From positions 1 through 6,410 of the forward strand of contig CAZFZL010000087.1 of the NCBI GenBank assembly GCA_964523005.1: 6,410 bases of DNA, given 5' to 3'. The notes beneath the pieces are model-generated. The model did no database searches, was not told where the DNA came from, and worked only from the letters and a program-made list of their open reading frames with translations. Position numbers and translations under genes: made by a program. Within the stretch, counting starts at the first letter, position 1, and each line of letters starts with the position of its first letter. This DNA is from UMGS1307 sp964523005 (GTDB lineage: Bacteria; Bacillota; Clostridia; Oscillospirales; CAG-382). Of this stretch, positions 1 through 5,400 are shown piece after piece.

Positions 1-1
1 C

Positions 2-46
2 CCGGCAGCTTCACCGGCGGCAGGCTCTGAAAACGAAAGGAACTGA
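2..46 (+). CDS. possible C-terminal tail of an upstream gene
   Basis: The frame starting at base 2 is open from the left edge and ends at a TGA six bases before the next start codon. It would encode an Ala/Pro/Ser-rich tail ending in SENERN, of the kind seen as a flexible C-terminus. The following gene's ribosome binding site (AAAGGA, 36-41) would lie inside these last codons, as is common in operons. The evidence is weak: another frame also stays open from base 1 and stops at 28-30, and only 14 codons are visible, so the real upstream frame cannot be decided. Confidence 0.28.
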   Translation, partial: PAASPAAGSENERN

Positions 47-52
47 AGAAAT

Positions 53-499
53 ATGTACTGTAAATACTGCGGACGTCAGATAGAACCGTCACGCTTCTGT
101 ATATACTGCGGAAGAAATCTCACGAATGAGCAGCCCGTTGCGCCGTTGCCCATCGTGCCTGAACTGACACAGGAGCAGACAGATACGGCTGAAAAAGCGA
201 AAAGCCGCGCCGTGCTACGCATAGTACTGCTGATAGCGAGTGTGTTTGTGTCGTTCGTTCCTTTCGCCGGAACGCTCGCGCTCGCGCTGTGCTGTGTTAT
301 AGCCATACGCAGCTTCAAAGAGAGCATGACACTGCCGGCAAATACGCTATGCGGTAAAGCGAAGGCGGTGCTGATAATATCGCCGTTCGCCTTCATTGCG
401 GCGCTGTGCGGATTCTCGATGATGACGCTCGGCTATGGCCTGATGGCTGTCTTTCCCGAAGCGTACAACTCCCTCTTCACTTCACTTTTCACGGTGTGA
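53..499 (+). CDS. zinc-ribbon membrane protein of unknown function
   Basis: A 148-residue protein with an N-terminal zinc ribbon followed by a membrane domain. Cysteines 3, 6, 16 and 19 form two CxxC knuckles (YCKYCG and FCIYCG) separated by nine residues, the short rubredoxin-like ribbon found at the N-terminus of many Firmicutes membrane proteins. A Pro/Glu/Thr-rich linker covers about residues 24-50. Hydrophobic segments follow at about 54-85 (probably a hairpin of two helices) and 105-134, separated by a charged loop with Lys and Arg. There is no signal peptide, so the ribbon should face the cytoplasm. AAAGGA at 36-41 is a reasonable ribosome binding site. The stop is four bases before the PAP2 gene, so the two are probably co-transcribed and translationally coupled. 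The family's function is unknown; the ribbon may bind zinc and a partner protein. Confidence 0.85.
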   Translation: MYCKYCGRQIEPSRFCIYCGRNLTNEQPVAPLPIVPELTQEQTDTAEKAKSRAVLRIVLLIASVFVSFVPFAGTLALALCCVIAIRSFKESMTLPANTLCGKAKAVLIISPFAFIAALCGFSMMTLGYGLMAVFPEAYNSLFTSLFTV

Positions 500-503
500 A
501 CGT

Positions 504-1169
504 ATGATGTATTCGCAAAAAAGCAGAATGGTCTGCGCTTTCACTGCTGCGGTCATGATATTTCTGACCGACTTCGCGGCGTTCTTCATCCCGAAGCTCT
601 TCATTGAAGGCGCTTCGTTCCACGACCTTTCGATCCCTCTCGACGCATATGTTCCGTTCGTTCCCGAATTCATCTACATATATATACTGTCGTATTTCTT
701 TTGGTTTGTGACGCCGTTTTTCTGCGTGCGTTCAGAGCCCGACCGTTTTTTCCGTTGGCTGAGTGCGAACATCATATCTCTCTTGATATGCAGTGTGTTT
801 TTTCTCGCGCTTCCCGCGACGCTCGAAAGACCGGATGTCATACCGGATTCCCTCACAACATGGCTTGTCGAGTTCATCTACGAATGTGATACGCCGACGA
901 ACCTGTTGCCGTCGATCCACTGCCTGCTCAGCTGGTTCTGCTTTATCGGCGTAAGGGGTCAAAAAAAGATCCCGCTCTGGTACAGGATCTTTTCGCTTGT
1001 ATTTGCTTTGCTCGTATGCGCATCCACGGTGCTCGTCCGTCAGCATACGCTCGCCGATATTTTCAGCGCGCTCGCGCTCGCCGAGCTGGTATGGTTCGTC
1101 TCGAAGCACACGAAGCTCCACCTTTTGCTCATGCGGCTTTTCAAAAAGCTCTCCGTCAGGTTCGAATAA
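504..1169 (+). CDS. PAP2-superfamily membrane phosphatase-like protein
   Basis: A 221-residue integral membrane protein with about six hydrophobic helices (about 9-30, 52-74, 85-104, 134-150, 160-176, 182-200). It matches the PAP2 / inositol-phosphotransferase-like group, whose members act on lipid phosphates or pyrophosphates at the membrane through a phospho-histidine. The visible motifs are ERP (108-110), a remnant of motif 1; PSIH (136-139), motif 2; and RQHTLAD (179-185), motif 3, with H181 as the likely nucleophile and D185 as its partner. The SR of the canonical SRx5H motif reads ST (174-175), as in divergent members of the superfamily that have a Lys or Arg just before the histidine. 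The substrate is unknown; undecaprenyl pyrophosphate or phosphatidate-type lipids are possible. The start is ATGATG four bases after the preceding stop, with no clear ribosome binding site, which points to coupling. The gene ends before the convergent hairpin. Confidence 0.85.
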   Translation: MMYSQKSRMVCAFTAAVMIFLTDFAAFFIPKLFIEGASFHDLSIPLDAYVPFVPEFIYIYILSYFFWFVTPFFCVRSEPDRFFRWLSANIISLLICSVFFLALPATLERPDVIPDSLTTWLVEFIYECDTPTNLLPSIHCLLSWFCFIGVRGQKKIPLWYRIFSLVFALLVCASTVLVRQHTLADIFSALALAELVWFVSKHTKLHLLLMRLFKKLSVRFE

Positions 1170-1185
1170 GCTTTATCAATATACA

Positions 1186-1228
1186 AAGCAGCGTTTTGTC
1201 TCGCCATATGCGAAACAAAGCGCTGCTT
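1186..1228. terminator. long hairpin between convergent operons, probable bidirectional terminator
   Basis: Arms 1186-1199 and 1215-1228 pair over 14 positions, with 13 Watson-Crick pairs and one G-U. After one C/A mismatch the stem continues for four more pairs (TCGC/GCGA) around a CATAT loop. It starts 16 bases after the PAP2 stop and lies about 87 bases beyond the GH31 stop, where it could end both converging transcripts. The T-tracts are weak: TTCTT on the plus side and TTTGTATATT on the minus side. Efficiency is therefore uncertain, and the hairpin may also protect 3' ends. Confidence 0.75.
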
Positions 1229-1315
1229 CTTAATGTCACTATATTACAGGTTTATATCGGTATGCCTGTCGTAATTGTCGTGTCAATTTATATTTTCGTG
1301 ATCTCAGCGAAAACG
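1229..1315. other. AT-rich intergenic remainder, no gene seen
   Basis: The stretch between the hairpin and the GH31 stop is AT-rich and holds no convincing gene. A small imperfect dyad (ACAGG at 1246-1250 with CCTGT at 1265-1269) and a 4-bp AGCG/CGCT stem with an AAAA loop overlapping the GH31 stop are visible. Neither has a T-tract that would make it a terminator by itself. Confidence 0.5.
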
Positions 1316-3235
1316 CTATATTATTCTCTCCGTCCCCGCTATCGTATATCTGTATGAATCGACATTACTCGTCTTATCGGTAAGCTCTATTATCCGCCTC
1401 GGCGCGCCGGGTGCTTCAAAGTCATCCTCAACAAGACGCGCCTTCGCATCCTGCGTATTGCCGTAACACATGAGCGTCATATTGAAAACCGTGTCGGACG
1501 CTATATGATCCACCGGCTCCGCGAGCGGTATTATGCTGCCTGCTTTAACGAACACCGGTATTTCGTCCGTTTCGATCTCAAACGATCCGGAATACTTCTT
1601 CCTGTCGAAGAAGCCGTACCACTCACCGTCCGGCAGATATACCGAACGCTTTTTCTCGTCCATTGTCATCGGCGCGACGATAATGCTGTCGCCGAAAAGA
1701 TATTCGTTCCATATCTGATACGTCTGCGCATCGGTCGTATAATCGCTCACGAGCGCACGCACCGGCGCTTTGCCCGTCGTTCTGTACTGTTCAAACGCTT
1801 CATACAGATACGGCACGAACGACATACGCAGTCTGAGGTATTTTTTCACTTCCTCCGTGCAATCAAGATCGATCCACGGCATTTTGTCAAGATAAAACGC
1901 ATTTATCAACGACTGTACGCTGAAAACGACGGTTTGAACGCGCCTGATCATATCGTTGCGGTTCTGCGCGTGTCTGACCTCCGGTGACCAGAGCAGCCCC
2001 GAAAGCGAGCTTGTCGCGACGCCGCGTATAAAATCGTTGTGATCGTAAAGATCGCTGTAAAGCACATACGGATAAGGCGCGGCCAGAGAGCCGCTGTTGC
2101 GCACCTCTCCGAGCGTGCGCTTAGTCAGCGCGCCGAGCATCGCCTTCCCGTACAATATCCCGAAAAGGCTGTGATACTGCTCGCCGTCGAGTCCCGACGG
2201 GAAAGCAGCGCACTCCGGGAACGTCCAGTTTCCGGTATAATCACTGCCGTCGCATTCGTCAAGCTTGTAGCCGGCGACGCCGTGTTTTTCAAAATCCTTA
2301 TGATGCGCCGCAAAAATATCGCGTGTCTGCTGCATAGCGAAGTCCGGTACGAGACCGTTCCAGACCGTGTAGTCACCGCTGTGATCGAGCAGCTTTTCAT
2401 ACAGCGGGCTTGTCGGATGGACGAACGCGTGCTCCCAAAGATTTACGCGGAAGCCATCGTCGCGCAGCTTTTCAAGCATCGCCTGCCAATCGGAAAACCT
2501 TGTGCTGTCCCAGACGAACGACGACGAATAGGCACAGCTCTGCCAGCCCGGTTCAAGTCCGAGCATATCGCAGGGTATGCCGAGTGATCTTATATCATGC
2601 GCCATTTCAAGCACCTGAGCGGAGTTGAACTGTGCGTGGCAGCGATAGAGGTTTCCGAGTCCCCACATCGGCACTTCGCAGCCGCCTCCGGCAAACATAT
2701 TATACTCGCTTACGACGTCGGTGATGTTTTCGCCCTTGAATATATATATATCCACGCCCTGAACCGCCGGTATGAGCGCCGTTATAACACTTGTATAGTT
2801 GACCTGTCTGTCGGCATACAGCTTTGAAAATTCTGTGTGCAGCTGCGCTTTTTTTGTGCTTTGTGTAAACCCTTTCTTGGTGAAGCCGCAGTAGAACTGT
2901 GCGTACCGCGCCGTGTCGATAAACACGCCCCAGCCCTCTGTTGTGACGAAAAACGGAACGGGCGCGTGTGAATCGCCTGTATTCGAAGGCGGATCGGCGT
3001 TCGGGCGCGTGATCTTTTTGCGTGAGCGCTGGGCAAAGCCTTTGAGCTGAAGTCCGAAGCCGTATACTTCGCTTCCTGCCTTCAGCGGAAACTCCAGCAC
3101 ACAGCCGGCAGGCGTCGTTTTGAAGGCTATCTCGGCGGGAGCCTGCATTTTCTCGACGTTTATCCTGCTCGTTTGTGAGAACGCGCTCGGTACGAATTTC
3201 TCGGGTTGTCCGTATGTTATTTGGTAGACGCTCAT
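1316..3235 (-). CDS. glycoside hydrolase family 31, cytoplasmic, substrate unknown
   Basis: A 639-residue retaining alpha-glycosidase-like protein. An N-terminal beta-sandwich (about 1-180) contains VYGFGLQLKGFAQR (57-70), a GH31 galactose-mutarotase-like signature. The TIM barrel spans about 185-480. D326 in GYKLDE is the expected nucleophile. R379 and D395 are 16 residues apart, the spacing I recall between the substrate-binding Arg and the acid/base Asp of E. coli YicI, with a conserved Pro at 389, so D395 is the likely acid/base. The proximal C-terminal domain shows EYLFGDSIIVAP (511-522) and VYLPDGEWYGFF (532-543); a short distal domain ends the protein. There is no signal peptide, so it acts in the cytoplasm. 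Motifs near the catalytic pair differ from classic alpha-glucosidases and alpha-xylosidases, so the substrate is unresolved. It is last in the operon, 18 bases after the MATE stop, with a strong AGGAG site. Confidence 0.92.
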   Translation of the reverse strand: MSVYQITYGQPEKFVPSAFSQTSRINVEKMQAPAEIAFKTTPAGCVLEFPLKAGSEVYGFGLQLKGFAQRSRKKITRPNADPPSNTGDSHAPVPFFVTTEGWGVFIDTARYAQFYCGFTKKGFTQSTKKAQLHTEFSKLYADRQVNYTSVITALIPAVQGVDIYIFKGENITDVVSEYNMFAGGGCEVPMWGLGNLYRCHAQFNSAQVLEMAHDIRSLGIPCDMLGLEPGWQSCAYSSSFVWDSTRFSDWQAMLEKLRDDGFRVNLWEHAFVHPTSPLYEKLLDHSGDYTVWNGLVPDFAMQQTRDIFAAHHKDFEKHGVAGYKLDECDGSDYTGNWTFPECAAFPSGLDGEQYHSLFGILYGKAMLGALTKRTLGEVRNSGSLAAPYPYVLYSDLYDHNDFIRGVATSSLSGLLWSPEVRHAQNRNDMIRRVQTVVFSVQSLINAFYLDKMPWIDLDCTEEVKKYLRLRMSFVPYLYEAFEQYRTTGKAPVRALVSDYTTDAQTYQIWNEYLFGDSIIVAPMTMDEKKRSVYLPDGEWYGFFDRKKYSGSFEIETDEIPVFVKAGSIIPLAEPVDHIASDTVFNMTLMCYGNTQDAKARLVEDDFEAPGAPRRIIELTDKTSNVDSYRYTIAGTERII

Positions 3236-3242
3236 TTTATTT

Positions 3243-3247
3243 CTCCT
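3243..3247 (-). promoter_or_regulatory. ribosome binding site of the GH31 gene
   Basis: On the minus strand AGGAG lies seven bases before the ATG, inside the 18-base gap after the MATE stop. It fixes the GH31 start at 3235 and shows that the enzyme has its own initiation signal. Confidence 0.8.
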
Positions 3248-3253
3248 ATATCG

Positions 3254-4633
3254 TCAGGTTTCTGAACCGGCGAACGTATCTACCGGCATGATCCATTTAT
3301 ATTTTCTGAACCACCCTATCGTAAGGATGAGTTTTATTATATCCTCTGACGCGACCATGATGATAACGCACACGACGAAGTCGAGCTTGAACACAAGCGC
3401 GGCGATCGCTGTCAGCGGCAATCCGATGCACCACAGCGAGAACAGATCTATAAACATCCCGTGCTTCGTGTCACCGCCTGCACGGAATATTCCGACAACG
3501 CCGATATACGGTATGTATCGTGTGCTGCTCTCTATACCGTAGATAAGCAACAGCAACCCTGCTGTTGTCGCCGCCTGCGGCGTTATGGAAAAGAGCGACA
3601 CGAGCGGTTTTCTCACGAGGATCATCAGCAGCCCGGTAATTATTCCGAGCATTGGCGTAAGATACATGAAACGCCTCGCCGTCTGTTTTGCCTTTTCGAT
3701 AAGTCCGGCACCGACGCTTTTCCCCACGAGCACCTGACAGCAGGTACAAAGTCCGATGAAGAACACAAAGAAAAGATTCTGTATCGTCATCGTGATCGTC
3801 AGCGCGGAATAATTTGCCGTTCCGAGCCTGCCGAAAACCATGTTGTAGCCCGTAACGCCCAACGACCACACTACTTCGTTGATAAAAACCGGCATGGCTA
3901 TACGCAGGTAGTTGGCTGAAAAACGCTTTTCAAAGCAGAATATTTCCTTCAGCGGCGAAATGAGTATGTTTTTCGTGATCAACGACACGACGACCGTTAT
4001 CACTACCGAAAGCACAGATGATACGACTGTCGCTATAGCAGCGCCGCGCACACCCATTTCCGGCAGCCCGAATTTTCCGAATATAAGCGCGTAGTTCAAA
4101 AATGCGTTCACAACAACAGAAAAAGCGCTCGCCACCATCGGCAGTGCCGGTTTTTCGGTCGAGCGAAGCAGCGAACCGAATAGTATATTCAATGCGCCGG
4201 GTATATAAGAAAACGCCGCTATACTCAAATATTCAGCGCCGTGTCTGATAACATCGGCATCGTTAGTGTACACCGACATCGCCGTCGCCGGAAATGCATA
4301 CACAAGCACAAAAAATACCGTCGCGACTGTGAGCGACAGTGTCATTGCGAACCCGAACGCGCGGCGTATCATCCGCACGTTACCGGCGCCCCAATATTGT
4401 GAAAAAAACACGGACGCACCTGACGTGATACCGAACATAAACATATTGATAAGCATCGCCAGCTGCGATGCCATACCGACAGCACTTATGTCGACCTCGC
4501 CGAGCCGTCCTACCATAACGGTGTCGACCACGCTCAGACTGCTTACGAGCAGATTCTGAAACGCGATCGGCAGACCGAGCCGGACAAGGGAGCGTAAAAA
4601 CTCCCTGTCCTTCAACCCTGTTTTTTCAAGCAT
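3254..4633 (-). CDS. MATE family efflux transporter
   Basis: A 459-residue membrane protein, the usual MATE length, with twelve predicted helices in two related halves. The first half begins with LPIAFQNLL and VVDTVMVGRLG (about 21-46). It also shows QYWGAGN (79-85), LLRSTEKP (155-162), and FGLPEMGVRGAAIAT (188-202). The second half carries MPVFINEVVWSLG (247-259), VGKSVGAG (303-310) and IFRAGGDTK (382-390), all typical MATE positions. Members export drugs, metabolites or organic cations in exchange for Na+ or H+. The substrate cannot be read from sequence. MATE belongs to the same superfamily as the lipid II flippase MurJ, but these motifs are those of true MATE exporters. The start overlaps the preceding gene by eight bases (ATGCTTGA) with only a distant AGGGA site (4651-4655), so translation is probably coupled to that gene. 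Confidence 0.95.
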   Translation of the reverse strand: MLEKTGLKDREFLRSLVRLGLPIAFQNLLVSSLSVVDTVMVGRLGEVDISAVGMASQLAMLINMFMFGITSGASVFFSQYWGAGNVRMIRRAFGFAMTLSLTVATVFFVLVYAFPATAMSVYTNDADVIRHGAEYLSIAAFSYIPGALNILFGSLLRSTEKPALPMVASAFSVVVNAFLNYALIFGKFGLPEMGVRGAAIATVVSSVLSVVITVVVSLITKNILISPLKEIFCFEKRFSANYLRIAMPVFINEVVWSLGVTGYNMVFGRLGTANYSALTITMTIQNLFFVFFIGLCTCCQVLVGKSVGAGLIEKAKQTARRFMYLTPMLGIITGLLMILVRKPLVSLFSITPQAATTAGLLLLIYGIESSTRYIPYIGVVGIFRAGGDTKHGMFIDLFSLWCIGLPLTAIAALVFKLDFVVCVIIMVASEDIIKLILTIGWFRKYKWIMPVDTFAGSET

Positions 4634-4916
4634 TACCTATTTTCGAAAGCTCCCTTTCAAGCCATATCACGCCTATTTCAAATGCGTCAAAGAAATTGTT
4701 TTTCTCACATTGCTTGACGACCTTATCCATATAGCTTACGTCGTCCGAAGTACGCTGTATCTGAACTATGACCTTGGAAGCGACTGAAAGATCACCGATC
4801 TTTTTTGTCTCAAGTATGTTCATAAAAAGTATCACTTCATCCGACGGATTCCCGTAAAAGAGGAAATTCCCCTGGCGCACCAGCGGCTTTCCTTGATATT
4901 TTAAAATTTCAGGCAT
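4626..4916 (-). CDS. conserved-looking 96-residue protein of unknown function
   Basis: I do not recognise a named family. The 96 residues look like a compact soluble alpha/beta protein. Short beta-like stretches occur at about 11-21 (PLVRQGNFLFY), 27-35 (EVILFMNIL) and 46-55 (ASKVIVQIQR). A helix-like, charged C-terminal half follows (63-94), ending in IGVIWLEREL. There is no signal peptide or membrane segment. Two cysteine-free segments flank the single C70, so metal binding is unlikely. A strong AAGGAG site (4925-4930) precedes the ATG at a good distance. The gene sits 21 bases after ireB and overlaps the MATE gene by eight bases, so it is tied to both. A small regulatory or adaptor role is possible but is only a guess from position. 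Confidence 0.8.
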   Translation of the reverse strand: MPEILKYQGKPLVRQGNFLFYGNPSDEVILFMNILETKKIGDLSVASKVIVQIQRTSDDVSYMDKVVKQCEKNNFFDAFEIGVIWLERELSKIGNA

Positions 4917-4924
4917 TTAGTGTT

Positions 4925-4930
4925 CTCCTT
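4925..4930 (-). promoter_or_regulatory. ribosome binding site of the 96-residue protein gene
   Basis: On the minus strand AAGGAG lies eight bases before the ATG at 4916, in the 21-base gap after the ireB stop. It supports this small gene as truly translated. Confidence 0.75.
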
Positions 4931-4937
4931 TTGTTTT

Positions 4938-5216
4938 TCAGAGCGTCAGGTAATTCTGAAGCAGCACGCGCAAAAGCTCATCCCTGTCTATCCTCCGGAT
5001 CAGCACACGCGCATTGTTATGGTTCGTAATATAAGTTGGGTCTTCCGAGAGGATGTAACCGGCTATCTGATCGATCGGCTTTTTATAGCCTTTTTCCTTC
5101 AAAGCGTCGTACACCGTCTGTAGGATCTGGCGGATCTCCCGGTCTCTCTCGCCCCTGAGAGAAAAAATCATCGTTTTATCATCAACCGGAAGGTTTTTCT
5201 TGTCCGTAAAGCTCAT
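4938..5216 (-). CDS. ireB: IreB/ReoM family regulatory phosphoprotein
   Basis: A 92-residue protein of the IreB family (formerly DUF965; YrzL in Bacillus, ReoM in Listeria). Characteristic segments are DKTMIF (13-18), ILQTVYDALKEKGYKKPIDQ (31-50), IAGYILSEDPTYI (51-63), and HNNARVLIRRIDRDELL (66-82). In known members a threonine near the N-terminus is phosphorylated by the PASTA kinase (IreK/PrkA), and the protein controls ClpCP-dependent turnover of MurA and so peptidoglycan synthesis and cephalosporin tolerance. T15 in DKTM aligns with that threonine, so the switch looks intact. The N-terminus is about eight residues longer than I recall for Bacillus and Listeria members. The start is fixed by an in-frame TGA six bases upstream, and the ribosome binding site is modest (AAAGGG). 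It is first in the operon. The usual neighbours alaS and ruvX are absent. Confidence 0.93.
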   Translation of the reverse strand: MSFTDKKNLPVDDKTMIFSLRGERDREIRQILQTVYDALKEKGYKKPIDQIAGYILSEDPTYITNHNNARVLIRRIDRDELLRVLLQNYLTL

Positions 5217-5248
5217 TAGTCACACGCCCTTTCTTGATTTTGACGTCC

Positions 5249-5265
5249 CTTTCGCGGCGCGAAAG
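5249..5265 (-). other. GC-rich hairpin in the ireB leader
   Basis: CTTTCGC and GCGAAAG form a perfect 7-bp stem with a 3-base loop, 33 bases before the ireB start in the predicted 5' leader. It has no T-tract on its downstream side, so it is not a terminator. It could stabilise the leader or bind a regulator. A run of seven T on the minus strand (5278-5284) lies just upstream of it. Confidence 0.45.
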
Positions 5266-5337
5266 TCCGTTTCAGGTAAAAAAACTCTGTCATTCATCTT
5301 CGCCGGACGCCGGTTAACGCGCGTGAAGCCGGAGCCC

Positions 5338-5380
5338 ATATTTGTCTGTCTACCATTATAATGCCTGCAAAGACAAATAT
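5338..5380. repeat. 10-bp perfect inverted repeat around the ireB promoter
   Basis: ATATTTGTCT (5338-5347) and AGACAAATAT (5371-5380) are perfect inverted copies separated by 23 bases, with centres 33 bp apart, or about three helical turns. The dyad centre falls on the -10 box, itself the palindrome ATTATAAT (5355-5362). One arm overlaps the -35 box and the other the predicted transcription start. This is the layout of an operator. A stem-loop in pheT readthrough RNA is also possible, but no T-tract follows it on that strand. Confidence 0.7.
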
Positions 5381-5383
5381 CAA
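5355..5383 (-). promoter_or_regulatory. sigma-A promoter of the ireB operon
   Basis: On the minus strand TTGATA (5378-5383) and TATAAT (5355-5360) are separated by exactly 17 bases, one mismatch from the full consensus. The start of transcription should be near 5348, giving a leader of about 132 bases to the ireB ATG. The -35 box begins 17 bases after the pheT stop, and no pheT terminator is seen before it, so some readthrough from pheT is likely. Confidence 0.85.
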
Positions 5384-5400
5384 GTGTTTTTTATATCTTA

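Noticed and set aside
1..30. Alternative upstream tail in the frame starting at base 1
   Set aside because: Only nine codons before TGA with no supporting feature; it competes with the frame-2 tail and neither can be proven.
732..1121. Minus-strand open frame of 129 codons opposite the PAP2 gene
   Set aside because: Very charged composition with no family signature, lying over PAP2 motifs in the true frame.
1258..1286. TTGACA on the minus strand at 1281-1286 as a possible promoter
   Set aside because: No acceptable -10 box at 16-18 bases, and it would only drive transcription into the convergent hairpin.
1505..2587. Long plus-strand open frames opposite the GH31 gene (1505-1987 and 2039-2587)
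   Set aside because: They are antisense to a clearly coding frame, have Arg/Ala/His-rich composition with no domain or membrane pattern, and no convincing ribosome binding site.
3461..3919. Open frames on both strands within the MATE gene
   Set aside because: The MATE frame covers the whole stretch with conserved motifs; the others are Arg/His-rich shadows.
5278..5337. Intrinsic terminator for pheT made of the GC-rich leader stretch plus the T7 run
   Set aside because: The GC-rich part gives only short 4-bp stems, and about 17 bases separate it from the T run.
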